Positions 9,223 through 17,613 of a stretch of DNA of 64,000 nucleotides are shown here, piece after piece. This DNA is from CAYJEQ01 sp964370185. Its GTDB lineage: Bacteria > Bacillota > Clostridia > Oscillospirales > Ruminococcaceae. The notes beneath the pieces were generated by a model that saw only the letters and a list, made by a program, of their open reading frames with translations, was not told the origin of the DNA and made no database searches. The position numbers and the translations under genes were made by a program. Location: contig CAYJIJ010000004.1 in the NCBI GenBank assembly GCA_964370185.1, forward strand, positions 1 through 64,000. The letters run 5' to 3'. Within the stretch, counting starts at the first letter, position 1. Each line of letters begins with the position of its first letter.

Positions 9223-9264
9223 ACTCGGCTTTTCTCATTGATTTATTGGGGAGCCGAGTTTTTT
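9223..9264 (+). terminator. Intrinsic terminator after the DUF4253 gene
   Basis: ACTCGGCT (9223-9230) pairs with AGCCGAGT (9252-9259), followed by six T residues (9259-9264). Confidence 0.85.
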
Positions 9265-9306
9265 AAATGTTTATAATGATGAGAAATGTCATGATGGAGA
9301 ATTATT

Positions 9307-9981
9307 ATGGAAAAGAAAGTTATTAAAATAGACAGGGATGCTTGTATAGGTTGTGGCATATGTGCAAATACATGCCAGCAAAGCGCAATAGGAATGGTGG
9401 ACGGCAAGGCGGCGGTTGTGCGAGAAAATGCCTGCGACGGTATAGGCAACTGCTTACCCGTCTGTCCTGTGGATGCGATAAGCTTCTCGGATGTGGATGT
9501 TAAAACCACTCAAATTAGTGAGGGTGAGAAGAAAGCAACCTGCCCGAGTGCAAATGTTAAAGTGATAAAGAGGGAAGAGGCTAAAGAAGAGCATGTAGCC
9601 AAGTGTGATTCTGCACTTTCTCAGTGGCCAGTTCAGATAAAACTCGTACTTGAAGACGCAAAGTTTTTCGACAATGCAGATTTACTAATTGCGGCAGATT
9701 GCTCAGCATTTTCATATGGCAATTTCCACCGTGATTTTATGCAAGGTAAAATAACCTTGATAGGCTGCCCGAAACTCGATGAGGTAGATTACAGTGAGAA
9801 ACTCACTACAATAATAGCTGAAAACAATATTAAATCGGTAACAGTGGTAAGGATGGAAGTGCCCTGTTGCGGTGGGATAGAAAATGCAGTGAAAACTGCT
9901 GTTAAAAAAGCAGTTCTCGATAAAGATAAATTAATACCTTGGCAGGTGGTTACAATATCCACCGATGGCAAAATTATATAG
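9307..9981 (+). CDS. 4Fe-4S ferredoxin-like protein with C-terminal Cys domain
   Basis: A 224-residue cytoplasmic electron carrier. Residues 1-60 hold two [4Fe-4S] motifs (CIGCGICANTC and CDGIGNCLPVCP; the second has a widened first spacing). A linker leads to a C-terminal domain with AADCSAFSYG, IGCPKLD and VPCCGG cysteine motifs, a layout seen in many clostridial small iron-sulfur proteins of unknown partner. It follows a weak GGAG site. It is monocistronic, flanked by terminators on both sides. A role in ferredoxin-linked redox metabolism is inferred; the acceptor cannot be told from sequence. Confidence 0.75.
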   Translation: MEKKVIKIDRDACIGCGICANTCQQSAIGMVDGKAAVVRENACDGIGNCLPVCPVDAISFSDVDVKTTQISEGEKKATCPSANVKVIKREEAKEEHVAKCDSALSQWPVQIKLVLEDAKFFDNADLLIAADCSAFSYGNFHRDFMQGKITLIGCPKLDEVDYSEKLTTIIAENNIKSVTVVRMEVPCCGGIENAVKTAVKKAVLDKDKLIPWQVVTISTDGKII

Positions 9982-10074
9982 GCAAAAAAGCAGGTAATAG
10001 CAAAAGCAGTTCCGTATTATATGAAACTAAATTTTAAGAAAACATAACCTACAAGCATGCTCTATATACAACAG

Positions 10075-10105
10075 CAAGCTGACACATTGTGTCAGCTTGT
10101 TTTTT
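10075..10105 (+). terminator. Intrinsic terminator after the ferredoxin-like gene
   Basis: CAAGCTGACA pairs with TGTCAGCTTG around a five-base loop (10075-10099), followed by a T run (10100-10105). Confidence 0.9.
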
Positions 10106-10137
10106 AGCTTCTATACCAATTGTTTGGGTGAAATTCT

Positions 10138-10180
10138 TTGTGGTGTATTCCCTCATTAAAGACGAGGGAATACACCACAA
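10138..10180. terminator. 17-bp perfect hairpin between convergent genes (GTATTCCCTC family)
   Basis: The arms at 10138-10154 and 10164-10180 are exact complements sharing the core GTATTCCCTC. The same core recurs at 32791-32833 and, modified, at 56549-56594. It lacks a long T run, so its termination role on the minus strand is likely but not certain. A copy of the TATACCAATT motif (10112-10135) lies just upstream. Confidence 0.6.
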
Positions 10181-10279
10181 TTTATAGGTAGCTATATATT
10201 TTCATAGGCATTATATTTTTTGTGCATAAGGATGGGATAGGTATCGTTTTTTATCTTATAGCTTTATCTATTTTAAAAA

Positions 10280-11572
10280 TTATTGCCTACTGCTAATTTC
10301 AGCATCGTAAAAAAGCTTTCTATTGGCTATTAAAATTCCACCGCCTGCTAAAAATAAGAGTATTATAGCTAAAATTGCAAATGAGCTACGCCCAGTTAAT
10401 CCTTTTACTATCGAGTAAAGGGCAGGCCCCATCATGGCAGCAAATTTGCCGAATATATCAAATACGCCAAAGTATTCATTGGATTTTTCAGAGGGTATTA
10501 GCTTTCCAAAATAGGAACGTGAAAGTGCTTGAATTCCACCTTGTACCATCCCCACAAGCACGGAGAGTGCCCAGAAAATACTAAGCGCTTGGCTCTGTGT
10601 TAGAAATTCTTCTTCAATCCCAAATCCCATATAAAAACCTAAGATGCAGATAATTAGATAAATTGAAACCGAAGAAATTAGCATATTTACAGAACTAAAT
10701 TTGCCTGCAAGCTTTCCAAAGAGAATGGCGCATGGAAAGGCTATAATTTGTGTTAAAAGCAGTGCAAGTATCATTCCAGTGCTGTCAAGCCCGAGCGTTG
10801 TACCATATGCGGTAGACATTTTAATTACAGTATTTACACCATCAATATAAAAAAAGTAAGCGAAAATAAAGAGAAGAATTACTTTGCTTGCAAGGAGTTC
10901 TTTCATGCTGTGAATTAGATTTTTAAGGGTAGTGGATATAAGCTCGGTGCGAGGAATATCCACTCCATATTTTTGGTGGCAATTTTTAAGTATCGGCACC
11001 GAAAACACACCCCACCAAATCACAGCAATAACAAGTGAAATCTTTGTGCCAGTAGCATCGGAAATACCATAAGCAGGGCCAAATAAAATTATGGCAATTG
11101 ATAGGAGGAAGGGAATAGTACTTCCTCCTATATAACCCATTGAATAACCCCACGCAGATATCATATCCATCCTGTCACGGGTGGTTATATCGGTTAAAAA
11201 ACTGTCATAAAACAGGCATGAGCCTGCAAATCCTATGTAGGACAAAATATACCCAATAAGCATTAATTGCCAACTATCCGCCAAAGCACAGCTGAGTGTG
11301 AATATAAGCCCTATTGAAATAAATAGTGCAAGTAAACGCTTTTTTGCGCCTTTGTAATCACCGAAAGCTCCCAAAATAGGGGAAAATACAGCAATGATAA
11401 ATGTTGCAACAGAAGAACCTATGCCCCACCAATAATCACCATCAACGCCATATGCGGCGGCGGTGCCACTAAAGTATATCGGGAATATTGCGGCAAGCAT
11501 AATTGTTGCATATGAGGAATTGGCCCAGTCATAAAAAATCCAGCTCCATTCCTCTTTAGTGAATTTTTTCAT
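10280..11572 (-). CDS. MFS transporter, UMF1/Atg22-like family
   Basis: A 430-residue membrane protein with about 12 hydrophobic helices. The N terminus contains FYDWANSSYAT and FPIYF, the hallmark of the UMF1 (vacuolar effluxer Atg22-like) branch of the major facilitator superfamily. Later features include loop motifs typical of MFS halves (GDYKGAKKR after helix 2). The substrate is unknown; eukaryotic Atg22 exports amino acids, but the bacterial relatives are not characterised. The ATG at 11572 is the first Met of the family pattern. It sits 105 bp after the phospholipase-like gene on the same strand, separated by an 18-bp imperfect inverted repeat. Confidence 0.8.
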   Translation of the reverse strand: MKKFTKEEWSWIFYDWANSSYATIMLAAIFPIYFSGTAAAYGVDGDYWWGIGSSVATFIIAVFSPILGAFGDYKGAKKRLLALFISIGLIFTLSCALADSWQLMLIGYILSYIGFAGSCLFYDSFLTDITTRDRMDMISAWGYSMGYIGGSTIPFLLSIAIILFGPAYGISDATGTKISLVIAVIWWGVFSVPILKNCHQKYGVDIPRTELISTTLKNLIHSMKELLASKVILLFIFAYFFYIDGVNTVIKMSTAYGTTLGLDSTGMILALLLTQIIAFPCAILFGKLAGKFSSVNMLISSVSIYLIICILGFYMGFGIEEEFLTQSQALSIFWALSVLVGMVQGGIQALSRSYFGKLIPSEKSNEYFGVFDIFGKFAAMMGPALYSIVKGLTGRSSFAILAIILLFLAGGGILIANRKLFYDAEISSRQ

Positions 11573-11606
11573 TTTAAATACTCCAATAAATATTAGTTTT
11601 AATTAA

Positions 11607-11668
11607 GGGTAACCACTATAATCCCCACTGTGCTTTCATAAAACGCGTTCGGATTACAGGGGTTACCC
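11607..11668 (-). terminator. Imperfect 18-bp inverted repeat, possible terminator or attenuator
   Basis: GGGTAACCACTATAATCC (11607-11624) pairs with GGATTACAGGGGTTACCC (11651-11668) with two mismatches. It lies between two minus-strand genes. There is no good T run, so attenuation, processing or termination are all possible. Confidence 0.4.
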
Positions 11669-11677
11669 AAAGGCAAA

Positions 11678-12439
11678 TCAGATAATTATTCCATCGAAGT
11701 TTTCCTTAAAATCATCTGGCATAATGAGATTTTCTTTAACCGCAGTATAAAAATTACTAAGTAAATCACAGGTGGAAAGTAGTGCCCCTTGAAAAAGTCT
11801 GTAAAGCTCTAAGACTTCACAGTGATAACGCATAGGCTTATTGATGGATAAATTAGAATAATGACCATTTTTACCAAATGCTTTTTCGGCAAGTTTTACG
11901 AATTTATAGTTATCGAGTAGTTTGGTAAGACGACGGAAATTTTCCATTGCAGACTTAGCTTCTATTTCTGAAATATCATAGAGCATTGCAATTTGATTTA
12001 CATTTGATACTGTGGGGAGGTACTTCTGGCGATTTAAAGAAAGATTATGCTTCTTTATAATGAAATTATCAAAATCAGTTTCAAGTGAGATGTGCAGTGG
12101 ATTATCATCGCCTACCACCGAATAGACATAAGGATGGCATGAGCGGTCAAGCCCATAATGACAACAAAATCCCAATAAGTAAGCAAAGGCAGAGGGATTA
12201 TTTTTTAAATCCTTTTTTAAGCAATTCGAAAGAAAGTCTTCTGCTGAGCGAGAGTGAATATCGTGTCCCAATTTGGAAATTTCACTCTTTGAAAGCGGTT
12301 TGTGATAAAAAAGTAGGTCTGGGCCTTGCGTGCCTAAGATAAAGTAGTTTTTATTTTCGGAAATAAGTTTTAAAATTTCTGCCGATAAACCTTTGAGCAC
12401 TGATTTACCAAAAGCATAGTGTGCAGCAGATGCAGGCAT
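11678..12439 (-). CDS. Zinc-dependent phospholipase C family protein
   Basis: A 253-residue protein with the start pattern MPASAAHYAFG and the motifs GTQGPDLLF and FCCHYGLDRSCHPY, which match the PF00882 zinc-dependent phospholipase C/S1-P1 nuclease-like fold, where His and Asp bind zinc. There is no signal peptide, unlike secreted clostridial alpha-toxins, so an intracellular hydrolase is more likely. AAGGAGG lies before the ATG, and -10 TATAAT is visible on the minus strand at 12475-12470. Substrate unknown. Confidence 0.75.
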   Translation of the reverse strand: MPASAAHYAFGKSVLKGLSAEILKLISENKNYFILGTQGPDLLFYHKPLSKSEISKLGHDIHSRSAEDFLSNCLKKDLKNNPSAFAYLLGFCCHYGLDRSCHPYVYSVVGDDNPLHISLETDFDNFIIKKHNLSLNRQKYLPTVSNVNQIAMLYDISEIEAKSAMENFRRLTKLLDNYKFVKLAEKAFGKNGHYSNLSINKPMRYHCEVLELYRLFQGALLSTCDLLSNFYTAVKENLIMPDDFKENFDGIII

Positions 12440-12829
12440 AGATTATTCCTCCTTGTTTTGATTGTGTTTATTATATCACAAAAGCGAAGCGTTGTGATAT
12501 AATCTGCCATCTATTTCGGTTGCCACGAAGTGGCGAGAAAAAGGGCATAAAATATAATAAACACATAGTAGTAAATGATTTTAGCAAGTGTTGATTGTGT
12601 TTATTATACCATAATTTAGATTGAATTCGGACAATTTAAGTTAAATTTTTGAAAAAAAACAATCTTTTTTAAAGAAGATTTAAAATTGCATTATTCTACA
12701 AAAAAATCCCTGTGTCATGCCATAGTTATGGAGCATATAATGTAGTGTTAGTTTAAACATGTTAATAAAATCAATATTATTCCATGCGAAATACTAAAAT
12801 AAAAGTTTCCATGAGGAGGATATATTATT
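12440..12829. other. 390-bp intergenic region with inverted and direct repeats
   Basis: No gene is seen. It holds a 14-bp perfect inverted repeat TGTGTTTATTATAT/ATATAATAAACACA (12463-12476 and 12552-12565), an inner 11-bp hairpin (12471-12502), a GCCAC-GAA-GTGGC hairpin (12522-12534), and a second direct copy of TTGATTGTGTTTATTATA (12458-12475 and 12591-12608). The rest up to 12810 is AT-rich with no clear promoter. Confidence 0.6.
12463..12565. repeat. 103-bp segment bounded by 14-bp inverted repeats
   Basis: The ends are exact inverted copies (12463-12476 and 12552-12565). It contains two hairpins. No target duplication is visible at the edges, so it may be a decayed mobile element or back-to-back promoters carrying TATAAT-like boxes. 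Confidence 0.4.
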
Positions 12830-13363
12830 ATGAGAGATAATTTTGATGAAAGAATTAGTGAAGTGTTAAAAGCTGTCGAAGAAACTGCACAGCGTCTATA
12901 TCAAACATCTGAGCCAAAAGGCAAAGACGATGGACAGCAAGTAGAGTTAATTCAAGGTGTGCTTGCAGCTCTACTGAGCCCGCTTACAAATGGAAGATGC
13001 GAAGACCAGTGTTGCGAGAATACAGACCCCTGCAACAAACACAAATGTAAAAATGAAACCTATCAGGTGGAGTTTGACATACCTGCGGACAGCTGTATTG
13101 TAAGCGCTACAATAGCACAAAATGGCATAAGAGAGCACTGTGAATGTGGTATGTGTTGGGTAACTGCATCGTTTACAGTGTATCTAACTTATAAGGTATG
13201 CGATAAATATGAAGCAACAGTTAGTAAACAAAGTGCAGTTGTGTTTACATGCGTTCCAGAATGGGCGAGCTGCGATTATACATTATATCTACCCAATTGT
13301 CCTAAAGTGTGCAAATGCTGTGGTAAAGTAACAGTAAAAGGAAATGCTACACTTTGTTATTAA
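12830..13363 (+). CDS. Cysteine-rich protein, function unknown
   Basis: A 177-residue protein with 17 cysteines. Residues 1-55 form a helical, charged start. The rest is cysteine-rich, with clusters RCEDQCC, HCECGMC and CPKVCKCCG around alternating hydrophobic, probably beta-strand segments. There is no signal peptide and no membrane helix. AGGAGG sits at the usual distance from the ATG. I do not recognise the family. A spore-coat or surface-layer structural role would fit a disulfide-rich protein in Clostridia but is only a guess; a metal-binding role is also possible. It is monocistronic, with a very strong terminator. Confidence 0.6.
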   Translation: MRDNFDERISEVLKAVEETAQRLYQTSEPKGKDDGQQVELIQGVLAALLSPLTNGRCEDQCCENTDPCNKHKCKNETYQVEFDIPADSCIVSATIAQNGIREHCECGMCWVTASFTVYLTYKVCDKYEATVSKQSAVVFTCVPEWASCDYTLYLPNCPKVCKCCGKVTVKGNATLCY

Positions 13364-13406
13364 TTATCTGTGATAAACGAGCTATCACATTAAATTGATA
13401 CGGATT

Positions 13407-13456
13407 TTCAGGGGCTTTTATCCGCCGTATAGACGGATAAAAGCCCCTGAATTTTT
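13407..13456 (+). terminator. Strong intrinsic terminator
   Basis: An 18-bp perfect stem (TTCAGGGGCTTTTATCCG from 13407, complement ending at 13451) is followed by five T. It ends the cysteine-rich gene and faces the end of yjjW. Confidence 0.9.
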
Positions 13457-13486
13457 ATGTGCAAACTAAATACTTTAAAAATAATC

Positions 13487-14326
13487 TTATATCAGCACTA
13501 CATTTTTTACCCCAAAAGACTTTACAGTATCAAATATTCTTTGCATTTCCTCTTCAGCCGGTGCACTAAGATGTGAAAACTCTTCCCTTACCCCAAAACT
13601 CCTGTAACGAATAATTTTGTATGTGAGCTCATCTAAAGCAGGAGTATCTGAAAGAAGTGATAATATGCCTGTAACAATTTTTATATTATCTGCATCGGAA
13701 AGACAGACCGTACGCAGTTCGGTGAGCTTTCCGATACAGGCGAGGTATTGAGCATTTTTAAGTACAATGCTGTTGTCGAAAGCGGTGAGTTTTAGATGAT
13801 CATTTTTTTCAAAAGCCTTGATGTCGAGCATAACCCCATCGGTAACGGCCATTAAATCGGGTTTTTCTGATAAATCTATGCCGCCGTTGGTATCAATTAA
13901 ATTTGTCAGTCCATTTGCTCTGTTTAGCCTGAAAAATTCCTCCATAAAGTCGGATTGCAGTGTGGACTCCCCACCCGAGCAGGTAACTCCGCTTATAAAT
14001 GGAATTTTCTCCTTTGCAATTTCTGCAAGCTGAGTGGGAGTATAAAAGCTAATTTTGGGTGAAGAGAGGTTTTTGCAAGTCTTAATACACTCATCACAAT
14101 CTATGCAAAGCTCTTTTGAATAAATTACTTTATTGTAAGTACGCACCAAAGCGGAAGTAGGGCAGACCTTTACACAGTCCCCACAATTATTGCAGACATT
14201 AATAGTTTCAGGGTTGTGGCAGTAACTGCAACGGAAATTACAGCCTTGGAAAAATACCGCCATTCGGTTTCCCACACCGTCAACTACACTGTGTGGAATT
14301 ATTTTATTCACAGGTGCATAAATCAT
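13487..14326 (-). CDS. yjjW: YjjW-type glycyl-radical enzyme activase (radical SAM)
   Basis: A 279-residue radical SAM protein. CNFRCSYC near residue 30 is the CxxxCxxC [4Fe-4S]-SAM motif. Two ferredoxin-type motifs follow (CNNCGDCVKVCP and CIDCDECIKTC), as in glycyl-radical activases. TCSGGEST is the GGE SAM-binding motif. It would abstract hydrogen from SAM to install the glycyl radical on the partner YjjI. Its ATG overlaps the yjjI stop by four bases (ATGA), so the two are translationally coupled. The assignment to YjjW rests on the partner and the length. Confidence 0.85.
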   Translation of the reverse strand: MIYAPVNKIIPHSVVDGVGNRMAVFFQGCNFRCSYCHNPETINVCNNCGDCVKVCPTSALVRTYNKVIYSKELCIDCDECIKTCKNLSSPKISFYTPTQLAEIAKEKIPFISGVTCSGGESTLQSDFMEEFFRLNRANGLTNLIDTNGGIDLSEKPDLMAVTDGVMLDIKAFEKNDHLKLTAFDNSIVLKNAQYLACIGKLTELRTVCLSDADNIKIVTGILSLLSDTPALDELTYKIIRYRSFGVREEFSHLSAPAEEEMQRIFDTVKSFGVKNVVLI

Positions 14327-15852
14327 AGCTTTGTTAATTTTCTTTCATATGTTTTGCTGTTGTTTACATTGCCCATGCCAAGCACTACAGTATCGTTAAC
14401 CACTGCTTCACCCTTAGAAAGCTTCTCTATATCTGAACGCTTAACAAGATAGCCTGTAATTCTAATAACATCGCTGTCCTGTGTATAGGTGGAGAAATAC
14501 CGCATGCCGAGCTTGAAAGAGCCCTTTATAATATCAACTACACTTGCTGGATTTTTAATTGTTGTCGAGTCAAATGGGAATATATCACCAGTACCAGATG
14601 GGAAGTATTTATGGAACGGTGCCGCCTGCCTGATATGTGCATATAAATCCTCTGGCTCGTCGCCTATTGCAATTCTTGTGCCCGGGGAGGTATTCACATC
14701 TAAATCAGTTCCAACCTGTGCATGAAGCATAAAGCGATTATTCCAATATGGGCAGTGCTTATTTTCATGTGAGTTAACCCTGTCTTCTATAAAGTCCATA
14801 ATTTTGATGCCGAGTGCATCGGCTTCTTTAGAGAATCCAAATTTATCAGTCTTGCCTTCTCTTTGCATCAGAGTATTTACACATTCATTAAGCCCAACCA
14901 TACCAAATAACCCATTAAACCTATCGGCAGAAAGCATACCCTCTTTAACAAGGAAATTTGACTTAAAGAAAGGTGTTTCATTCACTAAAAAGTCAATTTT
15001 TACATCCATAAATGCAAGCATTGTATCTATTGCATTGGGGAGTGTGTTGTTAAAGAAATCGGAAGTATCTTTGCTTTCCTCAGCTATATGTGAGAGCTTT
15101 ATTCTGGTAAGTGTGAACGCACCACCGTTTACGGGTAGCCCATTATAACAGCTTGAAATTCCATAATTATCACCGAGCTCTGCTTTATACATCACATGGT
15201 TTGCAAAGCTTGGCTTAGCACAATCAAGTGCAGATTCTACACAGAAAGCGGCAAATTCGTCGGAAGTAAGCTCGGGGTCATATAGAAGAGTAATATTTGG
15301 AGTGGAGTTTTGAAGTTCACGCTCGCACTCTAAAATTATTCGTCCTGCTTTGCTGTCCTCAGGGCCTATATTTCCGTGGCAGAAAGAGTCGGTAATAGTT
15401 CTATCTATTTGAAGTAAGAAATTTTTAATAATCTGCTTTTCATATTCCGCACCTGTGATAAAAGGCTCAAGCAGTTTATCTATTCTACCGATATAAACGG
15501 GAAAATGAGTAACTGATGGCACATGTTTATACAGAATAAGGAGGGATGTGGTGGCATCTAAAAGATTTTCTGGAGAGGAAAGCCTTAAAAATTCACTTCC
15601 ATTTTTCATAAAAACATCATAATCAGGAAGTATATAGCGAGGTACATACGGGGCATTACCCTCAAACAAATCGCAAATTACTCCTTTAGCTTTAAGCTCA
15701 AAATAGCCGTCTGGCACATTTGGAGTATCGAGTATATTCATACCGAGCCCTGCGAGTTTCATCATAGTTTGCTCATGAGTCAAAGAAGAGTCTTTTATAA
15801 TACCCATTGCCTGTTCTTCTAAAAATTTAAGCTTATCCATAAAATGCTCCAT
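14323..15852 (-). CDS. yjjI: YjjI family glycyl-radical enzyme
   Basis: A 509-residue oxygen-sensitive enzyme of the YjjI (DUF3029) family, whose substrate is unknown. The C terminus carries RITGYLVKR, the glycyl-radical site. ISSCYNGLP near the middle is a candidate thiyl-radical cysteine. It is much shorter than pyruvate formate-lyase (about 750). The in-frame region upstream to 15951 lacks a ribosome site; ATG 15852 follows AAGGG. It is first in the yjjI-yjjW operon and divergent from a Crp/Fnr regulator. It is probably activated under anaerobic or carbon-limited conditions through the palindrome at 15946-15957. Confidence 0.88.
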   Translation of the reverse strand: MEHFMDKLKFLEEQAMGIIKDSSLTHEQTMMKLAGLGMNILDTPNVPDGYFELKAKGVICDLFEGNAPYVPRYILPDYDVFMKNGSEFLRLSSPENLLDATTSLLILYKHVPSVTHFPVYIGRIDKLLEPFITGAEYEKQIIKNFLLQIDRTITDSFCHGNIGPEDSKAGRIILECERELQNSTPNITLLYDPELTSDEFAAFCVESALDCAKPSFANHVMYKAELGDNYGISSCYNGLPVNGGAFTLTRIKLSHIAEESKDTSDFFNNTLPNAIDTMLAFMDVKIDFLVNETPFFKSNFLVKEGMLSADRFNGLFGMVGLNECVNTLMQREGKTDKFGFSKEADALGIKIMDFIEDRVNSHENKHCPYWNNRFMLHAQVGTDLDVNTSPGTRIAIGDEPEDLYAHIRQAAPFHKYFPSGTGDIFPFDSTTIKNPASVVDIIKGSFKLGMRYFSTYTQDSDVIRITGYLVKRSDIEKLSKGEAVVNDTVVLGMGNVNNSKTYERKLTKL

Positions 15853-15916
15853 TCCGTCGCCCTTAGTCGACACAAAAAAAGTTATGAAAATTACATTTAC
15901 CCTTGTATTTACTTTA

Positions 15917-15957
15917 ATTTTAGCATACAATAATATTATGTAAAATGACATTTGTCA
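15917..15957 (-). promoter_or_regulatory. yjjI promoter with Crp/Fnr-type operator at -41.5
   Basis: On the minus strand: -35 TTTACA (15944-15939), a 16-bp spacer, and extended -10 TGCTAAAAT (hexamer 15922-15917), giving a start near 15910. The palindrome TGACA-TT-TGTCA (15946-15957) is centred 41.5 bp upstream, the class II activator position known for CRP and FNR. The adjacent divergent gene encodes a regulator of that family. Confidence 0.65.
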
Positions 15958-15992
15958 CCTAAGGTTATTTTTGTGCAAAACGGAGGAAAAAG

Positions 15993-16688
15993 ATGAGCTT
16001 ATATAGTGTATTTAGCAGTATTTTTGAGGGCGGGTTTTATAATAAAACTACCGAGCAAATAAAAGAAGAAATTATAGAGGTAAATGCAGTTGTTAAAAGT
16101 TATAAAAAAGGTGAAACACTTCTTAGAACGGACGAAGAGGCGGATAAAATATTTTTAACTGTTCGTGGCAGATGCAATATTATAAAATACTCGGCAGAGG
16201 GCAAAGCTGTGATAGTAGACGAGCTAAGGCCGGCACAACTACTTGGCATATATGAAGTGCTCGCAGGACTGACCAAATACGAAGCGAGTGTTATTGCTGA
16301 TGAACAGCTAATTGCCATTGAATTTTCCGCCGAATATATAAAAAACTCAATGCAGGAAAACAATGCACTGAGCATATTAATAGCTGGATATCTTGCAAAA
16401 CTGCTTTCTAAAACTGCAAATAGAAATCAAAATACTCTATTGTACAGCAGTATGGAAAACTTGATAATATATATTCATTCCCATGCGGCAAATCAGAAAT
16501 TTCCCTTTACTTTTACACAGGAGAGAGAGGAAATAGCAGGGGCACTGAATATTAATTTACGCACATTATATAGATATTTAAATAAACTGAGCAATGAGGG
16601 CTACATAAAAAAAGAAAATAGAAAAATAATTATAACTAAAGAACATTTTGTGAAAATGTCTGAAAAAGTTAATTTAATTAAAGGATAA
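15993..16688 (+). CDS. Crp/Fnr family transcriptional regulator
   Basis: A 231-residue regulator. The N-terminal cyclic-nucleotide-binding-like domain (about 25-140) has jelly-roll signatures such as KGETLLRTDEEADK and LRPAQLLGIYEVL. The C-terminal winged helix (about 160-225) includes REEIAGALNINLRTLYRYL. Only one cysteine is visible, so it cannot hold an FNR-type [4Fe-4S] cluster; the effector is unknown. GGAGGA precedes the ATG. It probably controls divergent yjjI and perhaps itself and the downstream nfn genes. Confidence 0.85.
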   Translation: MSLYSVFSSIFEGGFYNKTTEQIKEEIIEVNAVVKSYKKGETLLRTDEEADKIFLTVRGRCNIIKYSAEGKAVIVDELRPAQLLGIYEVLAGLTKYEASVIADEQLIAIEFSAEYIKNSMQENNALSILIAGYLAKLLSKTANRNQNTLLYSSMENLIIYIHSHAANQKFPFTFTQEREEIAGALNINLRTLYRYLNKLSNEGYIKKENRKIIITKEHFVKMSEKVNLIKG

Positions 16689-16700
16689 TCAGTCGCTCGC

Positions 16701-16729
16701 TTGACAAAAGGGATATATTGTAATATTGT
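16701..16729 (+). promoter_or_regulatory. Candidate promoter of the nfnAB operon
   Basis: A consensus -35 TTGACA (16701-16706) lies just after the regulator gene. The -10 is less clear: TATTGT (16724-16729) at 17 bp is the best-spaced option. Confidence 0.4.
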
Positions 16730-16769
16730 ATAAATTGTATGAAAATTGATTGAGAATGGAGTCTTGATG

Positions 16770-17612
16770 ATGTTTAAAATACTTAGTAAAGAGCAGTTAA
16801 ATGATACTGTTGTACGCATGAGGGTGGAGGCGCCACTCATTGCAAAAAAAGCGCAGCCGGGGCAATTTATAATATTCAGAGCAGCGGCGGATGGTGAGAG
16901 AGTTCCCCTCACGATATCGGATTTTGATATAAACGAGGGCAGTGTAACAATAATATTTCAGTTAGTGGGTGCGGCTACGCAAGCACTCGGTGCACTCGCA
17001 GAGGGCGAATTTATTACAGATTTCGTAGGGCCTTTAGGTGTGCCAAGCCACACAGATGGGCTTAAAAAAGTTGCGGTAGTAGGCGGAGGAGTTGGTACTG
17101 CTATTGCATACCCCGTAGCAAAAAAACTATCACAACAAGGCGCTGAAGTGCATTCGATAGCAGGATTTAGAAATAAAGATTTAGTGATACTTGAAAAGGA
17201 ATTTTCAGAAGTTTCTGATAAGCTTATAATTATGACGGATGATGGCAGTTATGGCGAAAAGGGGCTTGTTACTGAGGCACTTAAAAAGCTTATAGAAGAA
17301 GGCAATGTGTATGACGAAGTAATAACCATAGGCCCATTACCTATGATGAAATTTATCTGTCTATTAACAAAAGAGCACGGCATAAAGACAATGGTAAGCA
17401 TGAATCCCATTATGATAGACGGCACGGGGATGTGCGGATGTTGCCGCCTTACAGTGGGCGGAGAGGTGAAATTTGCCTGTGTTGACGGCCCCGATTTTGA
17501 CGGTCATTTAGTAGATTTTGACGAAGCCATGAGCAGAAATAACATATACAAAGAGCAAGAAACTATGGAGAGAGAAGAAAACTGCAATCTCCTAAATAAG
17601 GAGGTAAAGTAG
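16770..17612 (+). CDS. nfnA: NfnA-like FAD/[2Fe-2S] subunit (sulfide dehydrogenase small-subunit family)
   Basis: A 280-residue flavoprotein. The N-terminal FAD domain has RVPLTISD. The NAD(P) domain has VGGGVGTAIAYPVAKKL near residue 105. The C terminus carries cysteines for a [2Fe-2S] cluster (GMCGCCRLTVGG...FACVDGP). With the next gene it would form NfnAB, which couples NADH and reduced ferredoxin to NADP reduction by electron bifurcation. Start 16770 (or 16767) follows GGAG at 16758. NfnB starts directly after the stop codon. The alternative is a GltD-type glutamate-synthase accessory, which the missing large subunit argues against. Confidence 0.82.
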   Translation: MFKILSKEQLNDTVVRMRVEAPLIAKKAQPGQFIIFRAAADGERVPLTISDFDINEGSVTIIFQLVGAATQALGALAEGEFITDFVGPLGVPSHTDGLKKVAVVGGGVGTAIAYPVAKKLSQQGAEVHSIAGFRNKDLVILEKEFSEVSDKLIIMTDDGSYGEKGLVTEALKKLIEEGNVYDEVITIGPLPMMKFICLLTKEHGIKTMVSMNPIMIDGTGMCGCCRLTVGGEVKFACVDGPDFDGHLVDFDEAMSRNNIYKEQETMEREENCNLLNKEVK

Positions 17613-17613
17613 T

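Noticed and set aside
11664..11673. String TACCCAAAGG also at 45535-45544 and 49013-49022
   Set aside because: Only ten bases are shared and the flanks do not align. Probably chance or a fully decayed repeat.
12714..12760. Sporulation-sigma promoter (CATATAATG) for the cysteine-rich gene
   Set aside because: The -35 half is not recognisable, so the call would rest on a single AT-rich box.
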